A DNA stretch of 64,000 nt from Camellia lanceoleosa (GCA_025200525.1 CM045761.1:77281551-77345550); one strand, 5' to 3'. Positions 1 to 12,272 are shown, numbered from the stretch's first letter. The notes: generated by a model not told the origin, from the letters alone. Numbers and translations: made by a program.

Positions 1-534
1 TCTTGTGCACTCTTCGGTCTAGGAGACCTTAAGTCCTCTAAAGGTGCAAATCCTATGGTGTTTGTCGTGCTCGAACGACTTCCAGTGGTCTGGTGTAGCC
101 ACCTGCCTGTGTTAGCAGTGAGTTCCTAGGAGACCAATTGAGACGTGGAAACTAGAGTTCGAATGTCTCATGCCTAGAACGCAAAGGTTCGGGATTTCCG
201 AGACTGAAGTCTGGTTTAAATACCTAGGAGTATATCCTCGGCTTGAAATCTGTATGGCAACCCCATAGATTGAGATAGCATATGTATGCGCCTTAATTCT
301 GGATACCGAATCAACCTAGTCTGTCACCCTGTTGGAGAATAGGGAAAGCTGCAACCATAATCAGGGAGAAAAGTAGTACCTGTGGTTCAACTGAGAAGAA
401 GAGGAAGATTCCCACATTAGTATGAGGTAGGACATTGCCAAGGTAAGTCATTGCCAATTTCCCCTGTAAGGTACCTCTATTTTCCTAGCTATCACATTGC
501 ATTTTAGTCATTACAGTGCATTACATAAATCTTG

Positions 535-755
535 AATTTTCAAACCGGCTTCGCGTAGCGTATAAGTCCAATTTTCAAAACCGGCTTCGTGTAGCGTATA
601 AGCCTAATTTTCAAACCGGCTTCGCGTAGTGTATAAGTCCAATTTTCAAACTGGCTTCGCGTAGCGTATAAGTCCAATTATCAGACCGGCTTCGCGTAGC
701 GTATAAGTCCAATTTTCAAACCGGCTTCGTGTAACGTATAAGTCCAATTATCAAA
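535..755 (+). repeat. 35-bp tandem repeat in element A 3' region, about six copies
   Basis: A unit of about 35 bp, built around CCGGCTTCGCGTAGCGTATA and followed by AGTCCAATTTTCAAA, is repeated about six times with a few substitutions per copy. It sits about 220 bp upstream of the polypurine tract. Equivalent regions of elements D and E carry different tandem repeats, so this part of the family turns over quickly. Confidence 0.9.
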
Positions 756-958
756 ATCTTTCTACATATCATTTTGCATCCTGCCCCTGAACTACACTGG
801 TTTGATTCCTTGCAGAGGGATACGTAGGCAGCCTGTGGGCGCAACCATTTATTTGTCTGTACCTTGTTTGTTTGTCCAAGTCTTCAGCCTTGTCAAAAAT
901 GGGTCGTCTCTGGGCTTTGACATTCACTCCCATCACTTCTTGACTTCCAACTTCTGTC

Positions 959-967
959 AAAGAGGGG
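959..967 (+). other. Polypurine tract of element A
   Basis: AAAGAGGGG, followed by CAAC and then the LTR start TGTAGACACC. It would prime plus-strand DNA synthesis. The same tract and spacer are present inverted at 54437-54449 in element E. Confidence 0.8.
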
Positions 968-1364
968 CAACTGTAGACACCCCATTTTTGACCGCCCTTA
1001 AGACTTGGACGCGACTGATGATTTACATGGTGGAGAAAGGTGTACAGGGGAAAGATTCAGTTTCTTCGGCAAGGAGAGAGTCAAATCTCAACTTCATATC
1101 CCTTTTTGGACCACAACAATCTTGATCAAAAGATTTTAGACCTTAAAACCCTCTCTTTCAAAACGTTTTTGAAATAAAGTTTTTACGATGTTTCGAGGCT
1201 CGCATTTTGTCAAATGTTGCGCTTTTCGGTAAACTGAGCAAAGACAAAGTGGAAATGAATGAAAGAGAGAAATCTTTGAAAAATCTTTCAAAACACCTTG
1301 TCTAGGGGTTTGGAGTTGAAGAAAAGAGGAGAAGAGAGAGGAAAACTAGTTTGGGAGAAGTTTG

Positions 1365-1860
1365 ACATGAATTCGGGTAGGACCGAAACTGCGCGGCTTC
1401 ACCGAAACGGGCATAACTCTTTGCACAGGAGGAATTTTGATGCAAGGTTGGTGGCATTGGAAAACTAACTTCTGGGGCTTCAATGTGGCCACATGGTAGA
1501 CCAAAAAATCAGATGGACGACCACTTAGGTGGTCAAAAGTGGTTCGGCATGAATCCGGGAAGGAGAGAAAAAGTCGAGCGGTCTTCGCTAAATCGGGCTT
1601 ATTCATTTGCATACTTTGATTTAAGATATGATACCACCACCGTTGGAAAGGTTACTTCCGGGGCTTCATTTTTCACTCAAGAATCTCCTAAAGCTAAGTC
1701 CGGGTGGGGGAGATATGGTTGGTTGAAGTAGGGCATCAATCCGGTTGGACCGAATTTGCGCGGCGTCACCAAAACAGGCATAATGTTTTGCAAAGGAGGA
1801 ATTTTAATGCAAGGTTTATGCCATTGGAAAGATAACTTCTGGGGCTTCATCCTAGGGGAT
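1365..1860 (+). repeat. U3 tandem repeats, about 185 bp, three diverged copies
   Basis: Three diverged copies start near 1365, 1547 and 1731. Each runs from a CATGAAT/CATCAAT-CCGG motif through CGGGCATAA or equivalent, a TTGGAAA block, and ends TCTGGGGCTTCA or CCGGGGCTTCA. The same arrangement is seen in the LTR fragment at 40550-40860 and, more diverged, in the solo LTR at 27700-28060. Repeats upstream of a TATA box could be enhancer-like, but that is only inference. Confidence 0.7.
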
Positions 1861-2073
1861 ACCCGACCACCTTGACCCTTTTGACCTAGTCGGCCGACCA
1901 AGTCAAGTGGTCGGCCGACCACTTGAACTGGTCGGCCAGTTACCCTCTGTTTTGTCTCTCTGAGTGTGTTCCAGCTGTGTCAGCTTGGAGCCATTTGCAG
2001 CATCCTCCATACACGTGTATGGCGGATCTTCAAAGTTGTTTTTAGCTTCCAAGAGAAGCTTTAGACCTCTTTG

Positions 2074-2083
2074 TCTATATAGG
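2074..2083 (+). promoter_or_regulatory. Predicted TATA box of the element A LTR
   Basis: TCTATATAGG is followed by a pyrimidine-rich stretch. TATA-like motifs occur at comparable places in other family LTRs: 28291-28300 (+), 33321-33330 (-), 10890-10899 (-) and 53980-53990 (-). Recurrence in independent copies is the main support. The transcription start is not known. Confidence 0.55.
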
Positions 2084-5000
2084 AGGGCCTCTCCCTCCTT
2101 TGTGCTGGTTCAGAAAATTGCTAGGGCTAAACAATATCTCTCTCTCTTTTGAGCTCTAAATTGCTTGGTTCTTGGCTCCTTTGCACCACCTCTCATAGCC
2201 TAACACTTCCATCATCAACCTGAGGTCCTTGGAGGGTATTTTCAGAGGTTCAAGGTTGGGTTTTTGGGTCCAGAGGCTGCTAGTTTCTGTTGGTCTTCAA
2301 GGGTAACCATTTTTACCCTTTTTGAGCATTATTTTGATCCATCTTTTAGCTGTACTTGCAAGCATTTTTTGGTTTCGACATAAACTGGAAAAAGTCTAGT
2401 TTTGATCTTCTAAACATGTTTGTTTAAGGACTCGTTTCTGTTTGGGGTCATCTACCCCCTTTCATGCTTCATTTCCTCATGCTTTGAGCCATGCATTTGA
2501 GCTTTTGCATTGGCCTTGGTTTGGCCTTTTAGCCAGTGAAATTCAATAGATTTTTAGTGGCTTAGATGTGTCTTTGAGTCCTAAAATCAGAGAGGGGTGA
2601 CCCTCTCACCCCTTGTTCTCTTTACTAGCTTTGTTGGCCTTCCAAAGGGGCTCCTACTTGCATGTTCTAAAGCCACATTTCAGGCCCTATTTGGTGAGTT
2701 TTGAGGTCTGCCTTGACTCTGTCCAAAGCCCTTTTGGCCATATTTTGTGTCTTTGATGCATGTGTAGAACAATCCCATTCAAAGCCTTTCAAAGAGGCCT
2801 TTATTTGCATGTTTCCTAGACCCATTTCAGGCTCTTTTTAGTGGGTTTTAGGATCCTCAAAACCTCTGTCCAGAGGTGGTTTTGCCATTGTGTGTGTCCA
2901 TCATGCTTGTGTAGAACAACCCCCTTATTGGCCTTTCAAAGGAACCCATCATTTTTGCATGCATTGACTGAGTTTCAGTGGTTATTTAGGCATATTTTGG
3001 CATGTCATACTTCTATTTTTGGCTGGTTTGGTGATCCTTCATATGCTTCATATACGTGTAGGGTAAATCATGGTTCACTAGCTTTCTTTGCATGCTTTGT
3101 TGACCCTTGATGTTAGCACTTTTTGGCCATGTCTTAAACTGATATTGTGCATATTTTGGACTGCCCTAGCTCTGTTTTTGGCTCTCATGGTCGAATGATG
3201 TTGGTTTTGCATGCTTGTAGTTCAATACCCATGCTTAACTTTGAATTTTGAGGTTCATTCCATGCACATACTGAGGTGTGTTCATGTTTTGGGCTCATTA
3301 TACATCATATTTCAGAGCTTGTTTGAATGTTATATTGCCATGTTTTGTACTCTTTAAATTTGTTTGAGAGTCGGACTTGTGTGCCTTGTTTTCGGACCAT
3401 TGAATGAGCTCCATTTCGTTGCATTCCGAGCCATCATTTTAGGCCATTTTCCCACTGTTTCAGACCTGCCTAGGGTCTTTTTGGGGTTGGTTTTGCCTTT
3501 GGTGCATTGTTTTGGGTACCTCTAGTGTAACGCACTTCACAAGTTTCGGTACCCGGGCCCCCTAGGTTGCATTGTGTGCCATATTTGTATGTTTTAGGAC
3601 CATCTTTTCTGCCATTTTAGAGCTGTATCATGTCCTATTCTATGCCATGCTTCATCCTTTGCCATGCTTAGTTAGAGTTGCATATTGTGCCTTAGGATCG
3701 GTCCATTGCATTCGTGCATGTTTGCATGTATTTCGGTTGTCTTATTTCCATCATATGGCCACTGATGTGAGTGTGGCTAAGGTCCACTCATGTTGGTGTA
3801 AGTCCATCTTGCATTGTGTATGCCATTTCAGTCCACAACATTGCGTATGCTAGGTTGCGTATTAGAGCATTGCGTATGCCATGTTACATCACGTGCATTG
3901 TGTATGCCATTTTAGTCCATAGCATTGTGTATGCTAGGTTGCATGTTAGTCGCATTATGTATGCCATCTCATTTGCATTGCGTTTGAGATAGGAGTTAGC
4001 CCAAACGTGGGAAACGAGGGACGTTTCGTACTCAAAGTGACGAAATGTGTCTCAATTTCCGGTCGCCGACACTCCGGATTACCCATGATGGAGTCTAGGC
4101 CTTGTTGTGTTGTCATGTGCATTCATTTCACATCGAGTCGTGCAATTTGACTCCTCGGCCATCATGCATCGAGATGCGTGATTGGTGGCACGAGAATCGA
4201 GGTGTGCATACATATGTGAAAATACTTTTCCATGCCCCTTTCTTGCTCTCCGTTGCAGCAAACCGGAAATCAACAGCCTTCTAGAGCTTTGCACAGCATT
4301 CCCGGATTAATTGCAAACAGAGGTAAATCGGGGCATTGCGAGGAATTTTCTGACGAGGCGACTTGAGCATGCATCTTTTATCATTCGGAACAGAGCTGAG
4401 GCGGTCCATGGATTTGTATATTAGTTTATTTTTGCTTTCCTAGTTAATTTGTTAATTAATTAGGGTTTTGTAATACTTAATTATTTATTCAGACTGTATT
4501 ATTTATTCGGACCCTCCGAGTGAGGGCACAATTGTAATAAGTGTGCGTGCGTGTGATGTATGTCTTCCAACCCCACGTCTTTCTCCCTTTTATTTACCAG
4601 CTTATGATGGTTAGTTTTGGGCATGTTTCAATTAGCATCTATATGTTCGCATGTTTGCATTCATTCATCTGTCTTGCATGCATCGGGCTCGGCGCATCAT
4701 ACTAACTGCATTGTATTTCAATTCCGAGTTGAATACTTGTTAGTTGTAGCATTTCACATGCCATCTTAGAATAGTCGAGCCTATCATAGTTTCATTTTTG
4801 TATGTATTGCATTAGGCATTTCTGTATAGTTAGGATCATGCATTGATTTCTAATTAGCTTCTTTCTTTGGCTTGGAGTAGTCGGTAAGTGTTTATGCTTT
4901 AGCATCCTTGCATGTGTGTGAGTGACTGCCATGATAGCATACTTACCATGAAGCTATGTGCTTATGTGATACACCTGCCTGAATGCCTGTGGGTGAAGGT

Positions 5001-5626
5001 TGGATTATCTGAATTGGAATAATGCATTGACTGTGAGTTTTAAGCCCACTAGATAGTGGCAAAATCATGTTTTCTAAGCCCACCTGATGGTGGCAAATCC
5101 ACATTTTAGCCTACTTACCAGTAGCAAACCGCTTTCAAAAACAAACATGAGATGTTTTGTTCCAACTCAGACGATCCAGTCTATATTTGTATGCTATGTG
5201 CATCACATAGTAATTCTAGGCTAATAACCGGAATAAGTGCACATGGTTAGTAGAGGCCGATCTTTGATTGGGCGAGCGGGGGTGCTCACGAAGTGACCTT
5301 CCCCAATCGTACCCAAGTTCCCGAGCCGAGGCAACTTTGGTGATGAAGGACACGTGGCCTTAGGCACGAGTCAGGGTTTCCTAAATTTTCCAAAACAAAA
5401 TGTTTAGGTGGTGACTCTGTATCTGGCGAAGCAGTCCATGTTTGGCATTTCTTTCAAAAAATCTATTTTCAAAAACGATTTTCCAGATTTGGACTCTTTG
5501 ATGATTCATCGGTCTTGCATTGCACTCTGCGAGATTAGATACAGGACCGTGACATTGAGTCCTGAACTGTAGTGAGCCCAATGAACAAAACGGGATCTCC
5601 TCCCGGGACGTTCGGGGACGTCTACA

Positions 5627-5759
5627 TCCACGAGGACGGAGTGAGCTTAATTGTCTTCTTGTTAGCTTTTAGAGTAGTGAGTCTGATGAAGGCCGAGTTG
5701 AGTTGCCAAGGGTGGTTTGTTAATGCCTCAATGTTTTTCCTGAGGACCTTACGACTTTT
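5627..5759 (+). pseudogene. Old gypsy pol relic, protease-RT linker, left part
   Basis: Just before 5759 one frame reads LNVFPEDLTTF, after a stop where related elements have a glutamate or similar. This matches the chromovirus linker motif that normally runs into PPHREIEFSIDLVPGT. That continuation is found in frame at 21703, on the other side of element B, so the two pieces were one sequence before B inserted. The upstream part is decayed and contains stops. It directly follows the element A LTR, which therefore probably also inserted in this relic. Confidence 0.7.
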
Positions 5760-6362
5760 TGTCATGACCCGAACCCGCCCCCGTGGGTTAAGGACATAAC
5801 CAGCCAGTAATCATGAGATTACCTATGGCCTCAAACCATAACAAATGTATTTTTAACAGATTTAATGGGGGCCAAACGAAAGCAGTTCAAAACTTTGTCC
5901 ATAGAGCTGTGCTTACATGACACATTCAAACAACCAAACATATATACATTAATAACTCACAACAGAAATGCAGTAGCATAAGTTATGTACAAACAGGATC
6001 ATCCAAAAACTAAGTCAACCCATGACAACTATATACAGACATATACAAACTCCTTGCCAACATGACAAAAATAATATAACATACTAGAAAGGCGAAGATG
6101 AGTCTCGTGCATGAGACACTAGGGCTGACCCTCCAAAACTCGGTTGTTCCACACAGACTTCATTGGGGCTGGGTCTAGACCTCTCTTGGCTCACCTACAA
6201 ACACATGAATGAGCGTAAGCGATAGCCCAGTGAATAATATCAAATAAGAAGATACCAACAATATGTAGAACAACATACTCCGAACGGCCTTGGGCCCAAT
6301 TCACATTTTTATTTAACATTTATATACACAATTTAAGTCAAGTGACTGTGGTTTCAAACACA

Positions 6363-6665
6363 CTAACCTTTGGCCCATTTATCTTTCATTCCTATCAAAC
6401 GGCCTCTGGCCCACTCATTTGTGTCAAAACGGCCTCTGGCCCATCCATTCATGTCAAAATGGCCTTTGGCCCATTCATTCATGTCAAAATGGCCTTTGGC
6501 CCATTCATTCATGTCAAAATGGCCTTTGGCCCATTCATTCATGTCAAAACGGTCTTCGGCCCATCCATTCATGTCAACACGGCCTTCGGCCCATTCATTC
6601 ATGTTGAAACGGCCTTCGGCCCATTCATTCATGTCGAAACGGCCTTCAGCCCATTCATTCATGTC
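6363..6665 (-). repeat. 30-bp minisatellite in B LTR, about ten copies
   Basis: A 30-bp unit, recognisable by GGCCCATTCATTCATGTCAA, is repeated about ten times. Because 30 is divisible by three, several frames stay open on both strands and give false repetitive ORFs of about 100 residues. The related arrays in the other LTR are at 17628-17860, 18358-18593, 19090-19265 and 19748-20020. Confidence 0.92.
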
Positions 6666-6984
6666 AATCGGTTGTCCATAATTCAAGCTAGCAAACTGGA
6701 AAAGAAATAAGCAATTGGACAATTGCCAAGCTTCAAAATATCGTTATTACTCACAGTGATCGGTTGGTTGGTTTGCCCTGGAGCTCGACCCTACACAGTC
6801 CATGAACACAAAAGGGTCACCAACAATTCAATCCGTTCTTAAATTCACATTTTCCTCTTTAGGCTTTATTCTTATCTCTTTAATTTAATTACAGTGCTCA
6901 ATGCATGCCTAAGAGTACTTAGAAGTGAAAGGGAACAGAAAACGGAACTCAGAATGCATAAACAAAATTTCAGAAAACAGGGTC

Positions 6985-7320
6985 CTCGCTTGAGCGTGGA
7001 CTTCCCAGCTCAAGTGGACCCTTGAGGCCTGCAAAAGTACTGGGAGCATCAAAATTACGCTCGAGCTTGAAGTCTAGCGCTCAAGCGGAAGGCCTCTCTA
7101 CGTGGCTCGCCGAGCGTGAAATCGCCCGCCGGCGGACGCCATGTTCGCAAAAGTGCCGATGCCTCATTTTTTACGCCGGCGTAAACTCGACGCCGAGTCA
7201 AGGTTCGTTTACATAGCTCCTCGCTGAAGTGGACTTTCTCGCCGAGCGAACATCGAAGTCTGTAAAAATACTGGGAGCACGAAATTCACGCTCGAGCAGC
7301 GGTTTCCCCGCTTGAGCGGA
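6985..7320 (-). repeat. Diverged GCTCGAGCG-type repeats in B LTR
   Basis: Motifs such as GCTCGAGCG and GCTCAAGCGGA alternate with ACTGGGAGCA blocks in about 90-100-bp imperfect repeats. The matching region of the other LTR is 20310-20670. Between 7120 and 7200 the left copy has lost most CTCGAG/CTCAAG cores and reads CGCCGG-like instead. Confidence 0.65.
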
Positions 7321-7479
7321 CTTCAAATTTATGGAAAATCCAGAACATGTTCTTGAGCTTCAACTTCAAATTCAAAGGCTCCAAATGCATGATTTTGACT
7401 CAAACTTCATATATATGTGTACAAACATGGTACAAACACTAAATTACAACATTTTGAAGCTCAATTTCATAAATCAAAC

Positions 7480-10400
7480 TGTAGACGCGCCCACGTGGGG
7501 CCTCACGTGCTACAGTTCGGACTCGATTTGTCACGGTTCTTAATCTGAACCAAAGAGTCCAAATTTGGCAAATCGTTTTGGAAAACAGATTTTTGTAAAG
7601 AAGTGCCAAACATGGACTGTTTTGCCAGATATAGAGTCGCCACCTAAATATTTTTTATGGGGAAATTTAGGAAACCCTGACTCGTTTGCCTAAGGCCACG
7701 TGTCCGTCATCACCAAAGTTGCCTCGGCTCGGGAACTTGGGTACGATTGGGGAAGGTTAACTATGAGTACACCCTCTCGCCCGATCCGAAGATCGGCCTC
7801 TACTAACCATGACATCGAGTTTTGAAAACATTATGCATTCTTATTCTGGTTATTAGCCTAGATTTACTATGTGATGCGCACAGCATAACAAGTATAGACT
7901 AGATTGTCTAATTTGGAACAAAGCATTGCATATCCGCCCTTTTGAAAGATAGTTTGAAATTTGCTACTCACGAGTAGGCTAAAATACGGATTTCAATAAG
8001 TTGTTCCAAAGCAAACAATCCAACCTTCACCCACAGGCATTCAGGCAGTTATATCACATACGCACATAGCCACATGGTAAGCATACTGTCATGTTAACAT
8101 TCACACACATGCGAGATGCTAAAGCATAAATACTTACATCGTACTCCGTGCCAAAACAATGAACTAGTTAGTAATCATGCATGATCCTAGTTCAAGTTAA
8201 CAAATGGCTAATGCACCGCATACAGAATGTCACTAGAATAGGCTTGGCTAATCCTAGGATGGCATGTGGAATGCAACAAATAACACGTATTCAAGTTAGA
8301 TTTGAAACACTATGTAGTTAGCATGATGCGCCGAGCCCGGTGCATGAAAGACCGATGAATGATGCACGCATGCATAGCATAAGGTATGCTAAATTAAACA
8401 TGCCCTAATACTAACCATCAAAGCATGTAAGTAAAAGGGAGAAAGAAATGGGGGTTGGAAGACATGCACACACGCACCCACACTTATTACAAATTTGCCC
8501 TCACTCGGCGGGACCAAAAGAATATACAAATTAATTAACTATCAAGCTAATTAAATAAATTATACAGACCACTTAATTAATTAACAAATCAATTAAGCTA
8601 AGGAAAGCATTGAAAGGCCTCGGGAAGAGAGATGCACGCGTGCTCGGATTGGCTTCGCCCAGAAATTCAATGCCATGTACAAGCTGCCTCTGTTTTCCCT
8701 GCTTTGCTTCTCTGAAGACCGCAAAAGTCCCAAGGTACACTCTCTGGACACTGGGGGATGCCACCGGCCAAGGGGAATCATCACCGGCCAGAGGTAAGTG
8801 GCCATTGACCACAAATTGAGCTCTCGGCCACCAATTCATGGCCGGCCGGCCGGCACTGGATGTGGCCGGTCGGCCAAAACTTCTTGCAAAACCTGTTTTG
8901 ACAGCAGCAGAGGGCAAAACAAGGCATGGCAATGCATTTCAAGCTAATGTGTGCACCAACACACCCTTTATCATTTTTATGACTCAAAGGAGGATGTTCC
9001 TTGATTCTCGGACCACCAATCGCACATTTCAATGCGTGATGGCCCAAGAAGTCAAGTTGTGCATTTTCATGTCAAATGAAATGCAAACCAAATAAGCACA
9101 TAAAGGCCCAACCTCTATCACTTGATTTCAAGAGGCAAGGCATGCATGTTCAATGCAATGCACCCTACGCATGAAAACCAAGTATGCAACATGGGAATGC
9201 CAACAAGCATGCAAAGCACATAACATGTATGCAAGCTAATTCAGCATGCAAGATGCAATGCCAACATGCAAATATACAAAATATATGGCATGTTAAGCAA
9301 TGAAAACAAAGATGAGAACACATGCCAAATGCACTATGATTCAAGCATGCAACACATGCGATAGGCCAAGTATGCAACAACACACAAGGTGAGCCTGCAA
9401 CAACATACAAAGGAGGGACTTAAACTAATTTGGACAGCTCCTAAACAAGCCCAAAACAGTAACCAAATGCTAAGGAAATAAGGGCCAAAATACACACAAA
9501 CATGCATGTACACATGGTTCAAAACTTAAGCACCAAAGGGCAACTTTTAAGCACACTTAAAAGGGGACTAACATGGACTAATGGCATGGATACTAAGCTC
9601 TGAAATCATGCTATAAGAGGTTCCAAACCAACTAAGCAAAGCAAGCATATCAATGCAACCAAGCCTAAAGCCTAAGGCTCACCAAAGAGGCGTTGAACTA
9701 CACTTAGCAAGACCAAACATGGCACGATTTAAACAACTAAAATCAGAGTCTTAGCATGTTAAAATGAACCTCGAAACCCACTTAGATGGCATCTAAATAA
9801 CTTACACATGGAAGCGTACAAATGAGGCCAAACATGGAGCACATGATTACAACCTCTTAAAGCATTAAAGGAGCATCAAATGCAAGCATACAAGCATACC
9901 ATGGGGACTAAAATGGCATGGCAAGTGGTTCCAAACCACTGAAACAAAGCAAGGATGGCATGCTAGAGGGGTCAATGCTCAAGGCATACAAGGGGGATTA
10001 CATGGTAGCTATACAAAGCAAAGCATGGATGACCCAAATGACCAAAAATAGTCCCTTAGCATGCTAAAACAAGCATAAAAGCTTCACAAAGCTAGGCCAA
10101 AAACATGCTAGACACAAGGCTCAAAGCACAAAGCATGTTAAGGCAAAATATGGCATTACAAGACAAGTATGCAAGCTAAGCATGGTGTGTCTAAACCAAG
10201 TAAAAATAGTGCTATATCAGGGCAAAATAAGCACAAATAACACTTAAGACATGGCCAACATGAACTTAAAAATGGTGCTCACACATGAGGCAAAAATGAC
10301 ACATTTTGAAGACAACAAGGAGAGGGGGTGGCCCTCTCCTTCTTAGGACCTCAAACCACCATCCTCACCACTGAAATCCCTCAAGATTTCAGTGGTGAGG

Positions 10401-11380
10401 AGGCCCAAACAAGGTGGTCCCGGAGCTCACCAAAATTGCACAAAATGGGGGCCAAACAAGGCCTAAGAGGGGTCAAACAACCCCAAAGCTCAAAGCAACC
10501 TTAAACAACTATTTTAAGCAAGTAAAAAAAAGACTTTTATATGTTATACACTAAGCTCAAAAACAGTTGCAAGATAGGCAAAAGGACTATGCAAAAATGG
10601 GGTAAAAAGGGCAAGAATTTTACCCTTGAAGACCTTCTTCACAAGGATCACTCCAGCAACTTTCTTAGCTCCAAACTAGCTCAAGAACTTCAAGGAGAAC
10701 CCCCTAATGCCTCAGCAACCAAGGTAAGGTGTGATGGTAGGTGTCCCAGTCAAGACTAAGGATAAACACACACTTAGAGCAAAAGAGATGGAGAAATAGA
10801 GATAGAATAGATACACTATGCTAACCCTAGAACCAGAGCTCCTCTCAACTTTTTTTTGTAACCCTTGAGGAGGGAGGAGAGGCCCTTCCTTTATAGAGAT
10901 TCACTCTTGCAAAGTTTACAAAACAAGCTAAGCAAGAGTAAAATCCCTCCATACACGTGTATGGAAGGGGTGCAAAGTGTATGCCAGCCAGCACAGCTGG
11001 CATAAAAATATTTGCAAAATCAGATGCACAGTGGTCGGCCAGCCAAAAATGACAAATTGGCCAAAACAATGGTCGGCCGGCCACAAAGAATGCCGGCCGG
11101 CCAAACATTTGGCCGATGGCAACAAATCAGTGGCCGGTGGCCTCAAGCCATGGCCGGTGAGGTGTGGGGATGGCCAACAAGCCATTCCCTACCCATCAAA
11201 AAGAAAAACACAAGTGTTTGGTGCAAAACCATACACAAAACAGTCGAGTCGAGAGATCTTGAGGCAAGGCGTGTGGCTGAGACCTCTGGGAACTCAAGAC
11301 GAACACAAACATGGATGATCACCAAGTGTTCAAACGGTGACATCCAAGTCTTGAGAACGGTCAAAAATGGGGTGTCTACA
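7480..11380 (-). mobile_element. Solo LTR of the Ogre-like family (3.9 kb), TSD CAAAC
   Basis: The termini are TGTAGAC at the left and GTCTACA at the right. A perfect 5-bp target duplication CAAAC lies at 7475-7479 and 11381-11385. The interrupted sequence is element B's LTR, and the matching place in B's other LTR (20827-20831) has a single CAAAC with no insert, so the boundaries are certain. No internal region remains, so it is the product of LTR-LTR recombination. Minus-sense TATA-like motif at 10890-10899. The GGCCGGCC-rich part (8830-8880, 11030-11160) is characteristic of the family's LTRs. ORFs inside are not credible. Confidence 0.95.
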
Positions 11381-11821
11381 CAAACCCATGCATGGCTCAT
11401 TCTCCACCAAATTCATTATTGACATAGCAACCTCATGCATTCAAAGCTTCTACTCTCATAGATTGTACATGCATGTGATGTATTACTCTCATTCTCAACT
11501 TAGATGACACAAATGGTGATCATAACATGAGCTTTAACTAGAACTCTACATGAATCATGTATTTCAAGCTCAAACATGCAAATTTAAAACAATGTCTTAC
11601 ATGCATGCACATATTGGCCCTCAATTCAACAAAACCAATTCGATTACATCATGCTCAACCAAATTCATGTTCTTGACCATTATTCCAATTTGAATTCACA
11701 AAATTACAACTTAATATTCATGAATCCACTTACCTAGAGGCTTAATTCTTCACAAATTATGGTCAAATCTTGAATTGGTCTTCAAATTATCAAGCTTCAA
11801 AATCAAACTTACAATCTCCTA

Positions 11822-11845
11822 CTCTCTCTCTCTCTCTCTCTCTCT
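11822..11845. repeat. CT microsatellite
   Basis: About 12 CT units in B's left LTR. The matching tract in the right LTR (about 21266-21285) is shorter and interrupted. Confidence 0.9.
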
Positions 11846-12260
11846 AGCCGGCCTCTTCCTTTCTCCTTAGAGTTTATAATCAACCAAAAATGAGGCTAAG
11901 GAGAGAAATTGAGTGTGTATAGGCCTCCACTCAACACATTATTTTATTATAAAACAATTGGGCACTTAATTCATTAATTTAATCTGATTAATTTGATCCA
12001 AATCAGTTTTTCAATTAAATTTCACCGTAGGCTCTAAAAATTACGCTAATCATCAAGGCGTAATCAATTTCGGATTCTGTGGCCGATAAGGCCTTCAATT
12101 TAAATTCCAAAGCAGATTATCAAACAGATATTCCTACGATGAACAGATAGAAATTCAAAACCACATATTTTCACATAATGGCACACAAAATTGTATTAAA
12201 CACATAATCATACTTAGATTAAGGACCAATTAACATATTACGGAACGGGGGTATCACAGT

Positions 12261-12272
12261 CTTCCCCCCTTT
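12261..12272 (-). other. Polypurine tract of element B
   Basis: In minus sense AAAGGGGGGAAG, then AC and the LTR start TGTGATACCC. It overlaps the stop codon of the polyprotein (12271-12273), a compact arrangement. Confidence 0.85.

Larger units (their letters stand above)
1..971 (+). mobile_element. Ogre/Tat-like element A, 3' non-coding internal region
   Basis: This is the tail of a long Ty3/gypsy element whose 5' part lies outside the window. No protein is recognisable. It ends in a polypurine tract directly before an LTR that starts TGTAGACACC. The same sequence recurs inverted next to two other LTRs of the family: positions 1-480 match 45870-46320 and 55680-56230, and 780-971 match 44888-45080 and, in part, 54437-54560. 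Those three independent PPT-LTR contexts identify it as the region between pol and the 3' LTR. Long, repeat-bearing 3' regions are known from Ogre elements. The family name is inferred from LTR size, primer site type and this layout, because no Tat-type pol is visible. Confidence 0.75.
972..5626 (+). mobile_element. 3' LTR of Ogre-like element A (about 4.66 kb)
   Basis: The LTR starts TGTAGACACCCC right after the polypurine tract and ends GACGTCTACA, so the termini form a TGTAGAC/GTCTACA inverted pair. The length is in the range known for Ogre LTRs. U3 holds about 185-bp diverged tandem repeats (1365-1860). A TATA box lies near 2075, about 1.1 kb from the LTR start, and is followed by a CT-rich stretch near 2140. 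The block at 5280-5400 near the 3' end is the part best conserved among the family's LTRs in this window (7680-7760, 25960-26040, 31500-31590, 43840-43930, 50930-51010). The sequence after 5626 is gypsy pol relic, not a primer site, so this is the 3' LTR. No long ORF is credible inside it. Confidence 0.85.
5760..12258 (-). mobile_element. 3' LTR of element B, split by a solo LTR
   Basis: The LTR consists of 5760-7479 plus 11381-12258. Removing the inserted solo LTR and its duplicated target leaves about 2.59 kb. It starts (minus sense) TGTGATACCCC after the polypurine tract and ends GTCATGACA. It has one copy of the internal segment that is present four times in the partner LTR. A CT microsatellite (11822-11845) is longer than in the partner. 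Confidence 0.9.

Noticed and set aside
535..755. Evenly spaced repeats resembling a CRISPR array
   Set aside because: The copies are direct tandem repeats with no unique spacers, and the surroundings are a plant retroelement.
6342..6722. Overlapping repetitive ORFs of 100-120 codons on both strands, and similar ones at 17555-17977, 18350-18709 and 19728-20195
   Set aside because: They follow from a 30-bp minisatellite whose length is divisible by three. They lie in an LTR, have no recognisable domain and are open in several frames at once.
8613..9095. Overlapping ORFs on both strands in the solo LTR near the GGCCGGCC motifs
   Set aside because: They lie in a GC-rich part of a non-coding LTR. 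Equivalent LTRs (51840-52210) do not keep the same frames.
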